The notes beneath the pieces were generated by a model. The model was not told the DNA's origin. It made no database searches and was given only the letters and a program-made list of their open reading frames with translations. DNA of 64,000 bases, taken from NCBI GenBank assembly GCA_020636275.1, contig JACJYD010000006.1, positions 124,001-188,000 on the forward strand, given 5' to 3'. Within the stretch, counting starts at the first letter, position 1, and the number at the start of each line of letters is the position of its first letter. Positions 1-8,900 of the stretch are shown here, in pieces. The stretch comes from Lewinellaceae bacterium. Lineage in GTDB: Bacteria; Bacteroidota; Bacteroidia; Chitinophagales; Saprospiraceae. Made by a program: the position numbers and the translations under genes.

Positions 1-2
1 TT

Positions 3-1487
3 TTCCTTTACCTCGATGACGAGGCCGCGAAAAACTATAACCAGATCCCCTGCCCACCGGTGGATATGCAAAACCATTACAAGGCCAAGGGGTTGCTCAA
101 CGCCTATGATGGCGAAGAGATCCAAGGGGAGTGGGAATTGCAGGTCATTGTATTCCCCACTGCCGGAAGCGGCACCCTGAACGATTGGTCGCTGGAGGTT
201 TGCTATATCCCCGGCGGCGCTGAACCCCTGGGCTATGAACTGATCACCAAGGATGCCTCCTGCCACGGCCTGGCCGATGGGGCCGCCGCGGTGACGCCTA
301 CCGGCGGATCGGGCGTATACACCGTCAACTGGAGCAACGGTCAGACGGGAACCAGCATTTCCGGCCTGTCGGCAGGAGGGTATTCCGTCACGGTTTCGGA
401 CGGCATTTCCAGCCTCAGCGAGACCTTTCTCATCGGACAGCCGCCGGCTATTCTGCTCAACCTGTTTGCCACAAATGTTCAAAACGGAAACGACGGGAGC
501 ATCGATCTAACCGTCAGCGGGGGTGTGCCGCCCTATAAATTCGAGTGGTCGAACGGCGCCAATACCGAAGACCTTACCGACCTGGAGCCCGGCACCTACT
601 GCGTCACCGTGACCGACGATTCGGGATGCCAGGCCGAAGCCTGCGCCACGGTAGCCGATCCCTCCGCCTGTTCCCCCTGGGTACCGGAGACCATCACCCC
701 TGCCGGATCGAACTGTTTCATCCAATGGCAACACATTCCGGGAGCGGTCGCGTACCGTATCCGCTACCAACCGGTCGGCAATCCGCCCAACCTCTGGATC
801 GTCAAACAAGTCAGCGGAGGCTTTAACTCGATCGTACTGGCCGGTCTCGTGCCCGGCACCGACTATGTATTCCAGACTTCCACCCTTTGCAGTGAGGAAT
901 TCACGCCCTGGTCGAACAACTACTACTTCAGTACGCTTCCCGACCCCTACAACGATTGCAAAGCCTGGGAGCCCGGCACCATTACCACGACGAATACTAC
1001 GGCGACCATCCAGATCCAGCCCGTACCCGGCGCTTCACAATACCTGATCCGCTACCGGGTATCCGGAGGTTCGACCTGGCTTTCCGCCCAAACGCTGGCC
1101 ACGGTCTTCAACCTGAACAACCTGATGCCCGGCACGACCTATGAGTTCCGCACCCAAACCAAGTGCGCCAGCGGCTGGACTTCCTATGTGTCGGCCATCA
1201 CTTACCTGTTCACTACCCAGGGAGGGGAAATGAAGGGCGTTCCTGTTTCTGTCAAAGATTTTAACCTGCAGCCCAACCCGGCACAGGAATTCCTGGAGAT
1301 CAAAGATCTCCCCGAACAGGCTACGACCATTATCCTGAGCGCCCCAAGCGGACAACACATCCTGCAGCAACCCATCCTGGAATCCCAACCGGTTTTGCAG
1401 ATCGGACACCTGCCGCAAGGTATGTATTTCATCACCATCACCGGAGAAGGCATGCTTCCGGTGACGAAACGGTTTGTAAAAAATTAA
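3..1487 (+). CDS. Secreted P-domain/SprB/fibronectin protein with T9SS type A sorting domain (5' truncated)
   Basis: Only the C-terminal 494 residues are present. The reading frame is open back to base 3, so the true start is upstream. Residues 1-72 (counted from base 3) look like the end of a proprotein-convertase P domain (IQGEWELQVIVF, then GTLNDWSLEVC). Two SprB-like repeats follow at about 78-150 and 150-218 (the second has GGVPPYKFEWSNG), then two fibronectin type III domains at about 222-312 and 318-408. The last 80 residues (FNLQPNPAQEFLEI to the terminal VKN) have the form of a type A T9SS sorting domain, so the protein is predicted to be exported and attached to or released from the cell surface. 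P domains in this phylum often follow subtilisin-like proteases, so the missing part may hold a catalytic domain; that is inference. Two hairpins directly after the stop end the transcript. Confidence 0.85.
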   Translation, partial: FLYLDDEAAKNYNQIPCPPVDMQNHYKAKGLLNAYDGEEIQGEWELQVIVFPTAGSGTLNDWSLEVCYIPGGAEPLGYELITKDASCHGLADGAAAVTPTGGSGVYTVNWSNGQTGTSISGLSAGGYSVTVSDGISSLSETFLIGQPPAILLNLFATNVQNGNDGSIDLTVSGGVPPYKFEWSNGANTEDLTDLEPGTYCVTVTDDSGCQAEACATVADPSACSPWVPETITPAGSNCFIQWQHIPGAVAYRIRYQPVGNPPNLWIVKQVSGGFNSIVLAGLVPGTDYVFQTSTLCSEEFTPWSNNYYFSTLPDPYNDCKAWEPGTITTTNTTATIQIQPVPGASQYLIRYRVSGGSTWLSAQTLATVFNLNNLMPGTTYEFRTQTKCASGWTSYVSAITYLFTTQGGEMKGVPVSVKDFNLQPNPAQEFLEIKDLPEQATTIILSAPSGQHILQQPILESQPVLQIGHLPQGMYFITITGEGMLPVTKRFVKN

Positions 1488-1497
1488 AAATTTGTAA

Positions 1498-1526
1498 ATA
1501 TCAGCGTCTCCGGCGCTGATATTTGT
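1498..1526 (+). terminator. Hairpin terminator after the P-domain gene
   Basis: A perfect 9-bp stem (1498-1506 pairing with 1514-1522, loop 1507-1513) starts 11 bases after the stop codon and is followed by a short T-rich stretch. Confidence 0.55.
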
Positions 1527-1527
1527 T

Positions 1528-1576
1528 TTATTATTGGGATCGCGACCTGTGGTCGCGATCCCAATAATAATTTTTT
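1528..1576 (+). terminator. Strong hairpin terminator, perfect 20-bp stem
   Basis: Bases 1528-1547 and 1551-1570 form a perfect 20-bp stem with a 3-base loop, followed by six T residues (1571-1576). Its centre (1540-1558) recurs in two other hairpins of the window (1604-1644 and 29067-29101). Confidence 0.75.
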
Positions 1577-1603
1577 ACACTACCTGACGCGCTGATCTGT
1601 GCG

Positions 1604-1650
1604 AAAATAAACACTTGCGACCTGCTGTTGCGAGTGTTTATTTTATTTTT
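1604..1650. terminator. Hairpin upstream of the sulfotransferase-like gene
   Basis: Bases 1604-1618 pair with 1630-1644 with a single G-T type mismatch, and T-rich sequence follows. It shares the centre GCGACCTG with the hairpin at 1528-1570. It overlaps a possible promoter of the next gene, so it could be a terminator or part of the leader. Confidence 0.45.
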
Positions 1651-1651
1651 G
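1644..1651 (+). promoter_or_regulatory. Possible Bacteroidota -7 promoter element
   Basis: TATTTTTG matches the Bacteroidota -7 consensus TAnnTTTG and lies 29 bases before the ATG at 1681. No well-spaced -33 TTG box is evident, so the call is tentative. Confidence 0.3.
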
Positions 1652-1680
1652 TAAAAGCACATAATTGCTTTTCAATATAA

Positions 1681-2406
1681 ATGAAGCGAATAAACCTTTG
1701 GTCGAGCCCGCGAAACGTATCGACGGCGCTCATGTATTCTTTCGCACAACGCAGCGATACCAAGGTCGTTGATGAGCCGCTGTATGCCTATTACCTGTCG
1801 AAACAGGTAGCGCAAGTAGTGCATCCCGGGGAGAAAGAGATCCTGGAGAGCCAGCCGACCGATGCAGGGGTAGTGGTGAAGGACATGGTATCCGGAGCTT
1901 ATGAAAGGCCTGTGGTCTTCTTCAAGCAAATGACCCACCACCTCGTGGAAATGGACCTGGATTTTTTGGAAAAAATGGAGAATGTCCTCCTGATCCGCGA
2001 CCCCAGGGCCATGCTTTTTTCATATGCCAAGGTGATCCCCAATCCCACTGTGGCCGACCTGGGTATCGAGCAACAAGTGGAATTGATGCGGTTTCTGGAA
2101 AGGCGAGGCAAACTGACGGCCGTGCTGGATGCGAAAGACCTGTTGTTGGATCCCGCCTTTGTGTTGGATGCCTTGTGTCAGCGGTTGGGTATTCCCTTTG
2201 AGGAGAATATGTTGGAATGGGAAGCAGGCCCCCGCCCCGAAGACGGCGTTTGGGCCAAACACTGGTACGGCACCGTGCACCAATCGACCCGCTTCCAGAC
2301 CTACTCGCCCCCGCCGGAAAAATTGCCCCCGCACCTGGAGGCCCTGGCTGCCCAATGCCAGCCCCTGTATGCCGAATTGTATCAATACGCCCTTAAAGCG
2401 CCCTGA
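1681..2406 (+). CDS. Sulfotransferase-like P-loop protein
   Basis: This 241-residue soluble protein starts at an ATG and has an N-terminal PAPS-type P-loop (SSPRNVSTAL, residues 8-17), the pattern of the sulfotransferase superfamily. The LLIRDPRAM segment (103-111) matches the conserved region that binds the 3'-phosphate of PAPS in that family. The acceptor substrate cannot be read from the sequence. The next gene begins two bases after this stop, so the two are probably translationally coupled. The partner encodes an aminotransferase class IV protein; the same two domains are fused in plant branched-chain-aminotransferase-like proteins, which supports a shared function. No signal peptide is visible, so a cytoplasmic location is expected. 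The family assignment is fairly secure; sulfotransferase activity itself is not shown. Confidence 0.8.
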   Translation: MKRINLWSSPRNVSTALMYSFAQRSDTKVVDEPLYAYYLSKQVAQVVHPGEKEILESQPTDAGVVVKDMVSGAYERPVVFFKQMTHHLVEMDLDFLEKMENVLLIRDPRAMLFSYAKVIPNPTVADLGIEQQVELMRFLERRGKLTAVLDAKDLLLDPAFVLDALCQRLGIPFEENMLEWEAGPRPEDGVWAKHWYGTVHQSTRFQTYSPPPEKLPPHLEALAAQCQPLYAELYQYALKAP

Positions 2407-2408
2407 TC

Positions 2409-3320
2409 ATGCTTCAACAATACAACCCGAAGAATGCCGAAATTCTGATTTCCATCAACGGAAACCTCTTCCCCCGAACAGCTGCGAAGGTCTCTGTTTT
2501 TGACAGCGTAGTACAAGGAGGCGACGCCGTTTGGGAGGGACTGCGCGTGTACCAGGGGCGTATCTTCCACCTCGATGCGCACCTCGACCGGCTGTTCGAG
2601 TCGGCCCATGCCCTGGCCTTTCAGAACCTTCCCGACAGGGCGTTTGTCCGAAAAGCCCTCTTCGACACCCTGATCGCCAACGATATGCGCGACGGGGTGC
2701 ATATCCGCCTGACACTCACCCGCGGGGAGAAGGTCACCTCCGGCATGGACCCTCGCCTCAATCAGTCCGGCTGCACGCTGATCGTGTTGGCCGAGTGGAA
2801 GGCGCCCGTTTTTCCGCCGGAGATCACGCTGATCACCTCGGCGATCCGGCGCAACAGCCCGGCCTTTCTCGACAGCAAGATCCACCACAATAACCTCCTA
2901 AACAATATCCTGGCCAAGATCGAGGCCAACCACGCCGGGGCCGACGGCGCCCTGATGCTCGACGACCGGGGTTTTGTGGCCGAGGCCAACGATGTCAACC
3001 TTTTTTGCATCCGGAAAGGGGTGGTCTATACCCCCTACCCCAATGCCTGTCTGCCCGGCATCACCCGGGGCACGGTACTGGAGATCTGCCGGAATTACAA
3101 TATTCCCTGCGAGGAGCGCAACCTGTCCCTGACCGAGTTTTACACCGCCGATGAGGTATTCGCCAGCGGTACCATGGGCGAACTGACCCGCGTAGGAGCG
3201 ATCGACGGGCGGGTTATCGTAAATAAGTCCGGAAAATCAGTGCTGGAAGTGCTCCAAGGACATTACCGAAAGCTGACGAGCCAGGAAGGGACGATCATTC
3301 CCGCTAATAGCGATCTGTAG
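2409..3320 (+). CDS. Aminotransferase class IV (fold-type IV PLP enzyme, BCAT-like)
   Basis: At 303 residues this has the usual size for the branched-chain aminotransferase, D-amino-acid transaminase and aminodeoxychorismate lyase family. The expected PLP lysine is K157 (in DSKIHHNNLL) and the conserved glutamate that contacts the PLP nitrogen is E192 (VAEANDVNLF). The N-terminal VFDSVVQGGDAVWEGLRVY segment and the C-terminal FASGTMGELTRV segment (phosphate-binding loop) also match the family. Which amino or keto acid it uses is unresolved; the BCAT label is by similarity only. It begins two bases after the sulfotransferase-like gene. It is followed by a long AT-rich gap, and the first clear terminator hairpin lies about 270 bases downstream. 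Confidence 0.85.
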   Translation: MLQQYNPKNAEILISINGNLFPRTAAKVSVFDSVVQGGDAVWEGLRVYQGRIFHLDAHLDRLFESAHALAFQNLPDRAFVRKALFDTLIANDMRDGVHIRLTLTRGEKVTSGMDPRLNQSGCTLIVLAEWKAPVFPPEITLITSAIRRNSPAFLDSKIHHNNLLNNILAKIEANHAGADGALMLDDRGFVAEANDVNLFCIRKGVVYTPYPNACLPGITRGTVLEICRNYNIPCEERNLSLTEFYTADEVFASGTMGELTRVGAIDGRVIVNKSGKSVLEVLQGHYRKLTSQEGTIIPANSDL

Positions 3321-3593
3321 CGCTTCCTCACGCTCAGGTTCGATCCGGTTTAATGGAATTCGGAGCGTCCCCCCCCGTCGTCAATGGCAATTCGTATGCC
3401 CTGAACGAGTAGCGCGTTCGCATTTTTTGCGAAAAAAAAGAATTTTAAGTTGCTGAAAATAAACGCATTAGTTGAGCCCGAAAATCTTTTAAGCTTTTTT
3501 TAAATATTTTTTTCACATCCCATACAGCGTTTTTTCGCTCCGGGGCGTCTATTGATTATCACCTAATAGGAGCTTAACGAGTTTTTCTTCATC

Positions 3594-3626
3594 AAAAGGC
3601 GATCCCCCCAAAGGGATCGCCTTTTT
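3594..3626 (+). terminator. Intrinsic terminator (first of two)
   Basis: Bases 3594-3606 pair with 3613-3625 around GGCGATCCC and GGGATCGCC with a 6-base loop, and a T run closes the structure. Confidence 0.75.
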
Positions 3627-3636
3627 CTTTTGAGGG

Positions 3637-3677
3637 AAGAGGCCGGAGGGATATAAGCGCCCTCCGGCCTCTTTTTT
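3637..3677 (+). terminator. Intrinsic terminator (second of two)
   Basis: GAGGCCGGAGGG (left arm 3637-3650) pairs with CCCTCCGGCCTC (right arm 3660-3673), followed by a T run. Being in series with the hairpin at 3594-3626, it should fully isolate the transporter gene from upstream transcription. Confidence 0.75.
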
Positions 3678-3702
3678 GTTTCATATTGCTGCGAAAATTC
3701 CG

Positions 3703-3710
3703 TTGCTTTG
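3703..3710 (+). promoter_or_regulatory. Possible -7 element for the SLC13 transporter gene
   Basis: TTGCTTTG is one base off TAnnTTTG, with a TTTG at 3675-3678 as a possible -33 box at 24-base spacing, slightly long. It would place the transcript start near 3715, after the ATG at 3676 and before the one at 3733. Confidence 0.35.
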
Positions 3711-3732
3711 CAGGGTAAGGAATCCCCTGATT

Positions 3733-5529
3733 ATGGAACCACAGGCAGTTTTGGTTCTGGTCATTCTTCTCATTGCGCTGGTTCTGTTCATTACCGAATG
3801 GCTCAGCATTGACCTGATCGCTCTTGCGCTCATCCCGGCATTGGTATTGACGGGAGTGCTGACCCCGGAAGAAGGCATTGCCGGCTTCGGCAACTCGGCG
3901 ACGCTGACGGTGGCTTTCCTTTTCGCACTGAGCGGGGCTTTCTTTAAAACGGGGGCGCTGCAACACTGGCGGCCCTACCTGGCCAAGGCGTTCAAGAAGA
4001 ACTTTGTGGGCAGCTTTTTCCTGATGATGCTGGCAGGCGGCGTCCTGTCTGCATTTGTCAACAACACCCCGGTGGTCGCGGTCTTCATTCCCATGACCAT
4101 TCAGATCGCCCGGTCTATCGGGAAAAATCCGTCCCAGCTCCTCATGCCCCTATGTTTTGTAACGACCGCAGGGGGCACCTGCACCCTCATCGGCACCTCC
4201 ACCAATCTGTTGGTCAGCGGGATCGCGGTGGAATTGGGCCTGCCGCCCATCAGCATGTTCCAGTTGTTCCCGGTGGGTATTGTGTTGCTCACGGTCGCGA
4301 TATTATACCTGCTGTTCATCGGCCGGCGCTTGTTGCCCAAACGGCCCGACAACGATATCGACGGCAATATCTCCCTGCGCGATTACCTGGTAGAGATCGA
4401 ATTACTCCCCGAATCACCGCTTGTGGGACACAAGATCATGGATTCTACCATCCTTCGGGAAATGGAACTGGACATCATCGCCATCCGACGGGAAGGCGAC
4501 CGGTTTATCGTCCCTCCGGGTGATATGGTCCTGCAAAAAGGCGATATTCTGAAGGTGCGGGGGAATGTGGAAAAGATCAAACAACTCAAGGACCAGTGGG
4601 TCATTCACCCGGGGAAAGCCGCGCGCATTGGGGACGGCGGCTTACAAGATCCCGCCGGGTCGAGTATGATCGAACTGGTCGTCACCGCCAATTCGGAATT
4701 TCAGGGAAAAACCCTCCGGCAACTCGACTTCCGCCGGAAATTCAGGGCGATTCCGCTGGCCATCCGCCACCGGGAAGAGATCAACTACGAACATTTGCAC
4801 GACACCCCCATCCAGGCCGGCGACGTGATCCTGGCGGAGGTGAAAAGCCACTATGTGCATATTCTCAAAAAATGGGAGACCGAACCCGACAGCCCTTTTA
4901 TCCTCTTGTCGGAAGAAGGACTGCCCTTTCTCGACAAGCGAAAGCTCTTCCTCGTATCTCTGATCGCATTGGCGGTGATCCTCTCCGCCTCCCTCGGGTG
5001 GATCCCCATCCTGATGGGCAGCATTGCGGGGGTGGTGATCCTGGTGGTCACCCGTTGCTTGAACATGCGGGAGGTCTATGAAGCCATCGACTGGAAGGTC
5101 GTATTCCTGCTGGCGGGGTCCCTCAGCATGGGGATCGCTATGCAGAAGAGCGGATTGGCAGCCACGCTGGCCAACCAACTCGCGGTATTTTTGGGCCCGC
5201 ACGGTCCGGTATTCCTCCTCTCCGGCCTCTACTTGCTGACGATGCTTTTGACGGAAACCATGTCGAATGCCGCCACGGCAGCCCTTATAACGCCCATCGC
5301 CATTGCCATGGCCCAACAGTTGCACCTCAACCCCACCCCTTTCATCATGGCGGTTACCTTTGCGGCATCCGCTGGCTTCATGACGCCGATCGGTTATCAG
5401 ACCAACGCGATGATCTACAGCGCCGGCAATTACCGCTTCACCGACTTCGTACGGGTCGGCGCGCCGTTGAGCTTCCTGTTCTGGGTGCTGGCGACCTTGC
5501 TGATCCCCTATTTCTTTCCATTTAACTAA
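3733..5529 (+). CDS. SLC13/DASS-family permease with two RCK_C (TrkA_C) domains
   Basis: Predicted inner-membrane anion symporter (dicarboxylate, sulfate or similar; the substrate is not determinable). The 598 residues begin with hydrophobic helices, carry the family's first SNT-type motif around residues 144-162 (GTCTLIGTSTNLL), then a cytosolic insert with two RCK_C domains at about 218-285 and 310-385, and a second helical half with SNT motif two at about 545-565 (TPIGYQTNAMIYS). This order is normal for the RCK-containing subfamily. I chose the ATG at 3733 over the in-frame ATG at 3676 because 3676 lies in the T run of the preceding terminator and the first 19 residues would be a poorly hydrophobic extension. 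The DUF486 gene begins 13 bases after the stop, so the two are likely co-transcribed. Confidence 0.85.
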   Translation: MEPQAVLVLVILLIALVLFITEWLSIDLIALALIPALVLTGVLTPEEGIAGFGNSATLTVAFLFALSGAFFKTGALQHWRPYLAKAFKKNFVGSFFLMMLAGGVLSAFVNNTPVVAVFIPMTIQIARSIGKNPSQLLMPLCFVTTAGGTCTLIGTSTNLLVSGIAVELGLPPISMFQLFPVGIVLLTVAILYLLFIGRRLLPKRPDNDIDGNISLRDYLVEIELLPESPLVGHKIMDSTILREMELDIIAIRREGDRFIVPPGDMVLQKGDILKVRGNVEKIKQLKDQWVIHPGKAARIGDGGLQDPAGSSMIELVVTANSEFQGKTLRQLDFRRKFRAIPLAIRHREEINYEHLHDTPIQAGDVILAEVKSHYVHILKKWETEPDSPFILLSEEGLPFLDKRKLFLVSLIALAVILSASLGWIPILMGSIAGVVILVVTRCLNMREVYEAIDWKVVFLLAGSLSMGIAMQKSGLAATLANQLAVFLGPHGPVFLLSGLYLLTMLLTETMSNAATAALITPIAIAMAQQLHLNPTPFIMAVTFAASAGFMTPIGYQTNAMIYSAGNYRFTDFVRVGAPLSFLFWVLATLLIPYFFPFN

Positions 5530-5542
5530 CGTATGGGAAAAA

Positions 5543-5872
5543 ATGAAGACCATCATTCTGCTCCTGCTATCCAATACTTTCATGACGGTAGCATGGTATT
5601 GGCATCTTAAGCACAAAGAGATCGCCCTGTGGAAGGTTTTACTGATCAGTTGGGGATTGGCCTTTTTTGAATACTGTCTGATGGTACCTGCAAACCGGCT
5701 CGGATACGGTCAGTTTACGGCCTTTCAGCTCAAGATCATCCAGGAGATCATCAGCCTCGTGGTTTTCACGCTCTTTGCCATCCTCTACCTGAAAGAAACG
5801 ATGCGGTGGAATTACCTGCTTGGATTTTTATTGATCCTGGCAGCGGTTTGGGTCGTTTTTCGAAAAAATTAA
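5543..5872 (+). CDS. DUF486 / small DMT-type membrane protein
   Basis: This 109-residue protein has four hydrophobic segments, the pattern of the DUF486 family, which is related to half-size drug/metabolite transporters. The conserved stretches FFEYCLMVPANRLGYG and LYLKETMRWNYLLGF are typical of the family. Its function is unknown; proteins of this size usually act as dimers in the inner membrane. It follows the SLC13 gene by 13 bases and is closed by a strong bidirectional hairpin that begins at the stop codon. Confidence 0.85.
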   Translation: MKTIILLLLSNTFMTVAWYWHLKHKEIALWKVLLISWGLAFFEYCLMVPANRLGYGQFTAFQLKIIQEIISLVVFTLFAILYLKETMRWNYLLGFLLILAAVWVVFRKN

Positions 5873-5925
5873 AAGCTTGTCCGAAAAGCCGCTACCGCGA
5901 CTTTTCGGACAAGCTTTATTTTATT
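5872..5925. terminator. Bidirectional terminator between the DUF486 gene and array gene A
   Basis: Bases 5872-5888 and 5901-5917 form a perfect 17-bp stem with a 12-base loop. T-rich sequence lies on the right and an A-run (T-run on the minus strand) on the left, so it can serve both converging genes. Confidence 0.8.
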
Positions 5926-5978
5926 TTTGCAATTAATGGCGTCGGTCGCGGATGTCGGCAACCAACTTTAACTTCTCA

Positions 5979-8900
5979 TCACCGGACCAGACTTACACTC
6001 CCTTCCATCATTTCCACAAAGCCGTCGATGTATTCCACTTCGATATACCAGGTATAGACACCTTCGATAGCCGGTCGGCCTCGGAAATCGCCGTTCCAGC
6101 CCATTTCGACATCATTGGGTCGGAAGTTTTCGGCCTGGAAGACGGATTCGCCCCAGCGGTTGAAAACCATCAGGGTCCGGATCTTCTCGACCTCGTAGGC
6201 CGCCTGGATAAAGAACACGTCGTTCTGTCCGTCATCATTCGGTGAGAAGATATTCGGAACGAATACCCGGCGCGGTTTGCGGACCAGCAACCGCAACTGA
6301 TCGCTGGCTTCGCAGGGGCCCCGGTTCACCGTCACTGAGTAAATGGCGCCCTCCTGTGGCGCAACCGTCACCGAGGAGCAGAACACATCGTTACATTCAA
6401 CAAATTCGGCCGGCGACCAGATGATCGTATCCAGTTCGGCGATGGGGAAACTGCTTTCTACGAGCAAATCCAAATTTCCGCCCCATTCCAGGAAATAATT
6501 TCCATCCGGATCCGGCTGGAGAGAGGTGACGAGGGTAGCCGTGAGTTCTTCAGGTTCGAAAACGGTTGCAAAGGCCTGTGTTTCACATCCGTTGGCGTCT
6601 TCTACCGATATAAGGAAGTCGCCGCCACTGAGTCCTGAAAACTGTTGTTGGTTGGAATAGGGGCCTCCATTTAGCGAGAACATATAGGGTGGCTTACCGC
6701 CGGTAACGGATTCTACCAGGATTGCACCGTCCTGGTATCCAAAACAACTTACATCTTTTACCGACAGGCTCAGGGTCGGGGTATCCATATCCTGGACTAC
6801 GCTCACCTGATCGATCGTATGGCACCCGGTTTCGATATTGACGACGGTCAACTGGTAAATGCCTGGCTGATCGACCGTGAGATTGGTCGACGATCCAAGA
6901 ACCATCGGCGATCCTAAAAGGATCCATTCATAGGCATATTCTGCACCTGTGCTGGTGCCCGGACCGCCAATGGTTACACTGGCGGTATTGCAGGTCAGTA
7001 TTTGCGATTCTCCCGCATCAGCGACCGGCAGCGCGTGGATGATCACTTGAACCGTCTCATAGTCATCGAAACAAGGCGCCAGGGCGTCCATGAAATAGCG
7101 GAACTTGTAGGTGCCCGGCGCCTGGCCGGCGGTATTAAAAGTTCCGGCAGCCGCGTTGAACGCGCCGCCCACCGAAGGAATGACGGATGTTTCGGTCCAT
7201 ACCCCTCCACCGTCCTCATCGATCAACAGATCGGCCAGATTGATCACTTCCAGTTCATTGGCACAAACTTCTGCAGGCATATCCGCCGTTCCGGCAAATA
7301 CCGGGTAGTTGACCGTCACCGTGATCGAACCGGAGGCAGAATTTACACAGCCCGTCGTCAGGTTTTGTACGCTAACCAACGTATAGGTCGTTGTTTGCAC
7401 CGGACTCAACACCCAGGGATGCGAGTTCGCAATGCTGGTCAGGGTGATATTCTGCGTCCCGTCGTTGATCACCACATCGTATAATCCGTATCCCAGGCTG
7501 AAAAAAGCCGTGGTCGATTGCCCCAGGCAGATCGGACCTCCGCCACTGAACGAAACATTCGGCAGGCAATTGAACACAACCGGCGTACCAACCGCTACCG
7601 ACAGGCAATCATCCGTAAGATCGACCATGCCCGTTCCGTCGTTGTCGCCGACCACCGAAGAGATGTAATAGGTCACTCCACAATCCATGATTGCAGGGTC
7701 GTAAATAAAATCAGGTGTTGCATTGATCGCCAGGATATTGCCCAGTACATCACTGTTCCCGGTATGCAGCACGTATTCGAGTACGTCATTGGCATCAAAC
7801 TGCGTCGCTATAGCTATTTGTCCCGAGACGGACTCAAATTCGCATAGAGATATTACATTCTGATCCATAATGCCGGCACTGGAAATGCATTCGCAAACAA
7901 TGGGGCCCTGGATCGTATCGATACCGCATCCGTATCCGTCCTGAAGGAAATACTGGTACGAATCCTGCCCACAAGGTATCGGATCGCTGCAGAACTGATT
8001 GCCCGTGATCGTACCCGGTCCGCCCGTCACCGAATAGGTCAGGGGATCGCCGCCTACGATCGTGAAACACACCGTCACAAAGGTGTAGGTGGGGTCTGGC
8101 GTAACCGTAGCATTAACTCCAAATGGCTGGTCTTTTTCATTGAAGGAGGCAATGCCGCTCACATTCGTGCCCACACAATTCGCATCCGACACCTCCACCA
8201 ACGAGTACAGGGTCGTTCCCGACGGGTTCACCGTGATCGTGTACGGACTGCCCGGGATGGTTACGGTCACCTCATCCCCCTGCGTATTTGTGTACGTCAG
8301 ATCCCAGGGAGCTACCCCCCCGGTGATCGTCACTTCCAACTGCACATCCTCTCCCACACAGAAGTCGCCTCCTCCCATCAGGCTCGCTGCCGGGATCTGA
8401 TGGAACACCACCGGCGTACCCGGGGTGATCACCAGACACGGGTCTGTCGGGTCCACATTCCCGTTGCCGTCGTTGTTCCCGATCCGCGCCGAAATGTAAT
8501 ATGTCACTCCATAGCTCAACAATCCCGAGTACGCGAACGACGGCGTCGTGCTCATCATGATCGGCACATTGTTTCCATTGTGCAGGATGAAGTCCACCAC
8601 GTCGTCTCCGTCCAGCACCTGGTTCGTCGCATCGTAGGCCACCACCGCCGGGCCCGATCCGCAGATCTCCAGCGGCGTCGGATCCAACTCCCCGCCTGCC
8701 GTCGTGCATGCACACTCCACCAGCGGCTCCGTCACGATCACCGGCCCACATCCGTTCGCTCCGTCAAACTCAAAGTAGTACCCGTTCCCGCACGGCAGCT
8801 CATTGCTGCAGAACACCGAGTCCACCGTCCACACCGTCGCTCCGTCTGTCACCGTGTACGGCGCTACCCCTCCGCTTATCTTGAAGCATACCACATAGCC

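Larger units (their letters stand above)
3321..3732. other. Intergenic region with two tandem terminators
   Basis: No gene is supported in this 412-base stretch. The first part is AT-rich with A and T runs near 3430-3520. Two plus-strand hairpin terminators sit at 3594-3626 and 3637-3677, followed by a possible promoter for the transporter gene. GGTTCGATCC near 3348 resembles a tRNA T-loop, but no cloverleaf can be drawn around it. Confidence 0.6.

Noticed and set aside
3340..3365. GGTTCGATCC resembling a tRNA T-loop.
   Set aside because: No acceptor, D or anticodon stems can be formed around it.
3676..3732. Upstream in-frame ATG of the SLC13 transporter (19 extra residues).
   Set aside because: It lies in the T run of a strong terminator and upstream of the likely transcript start.
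4642..5616. A 324-codon minus-strand frame across the SLC13 gene.
   Set aside because: The plus-strand frame encodes clear SNT motifs, RCK_C domains and membrane helices; the reverse frame has no recognisable features.
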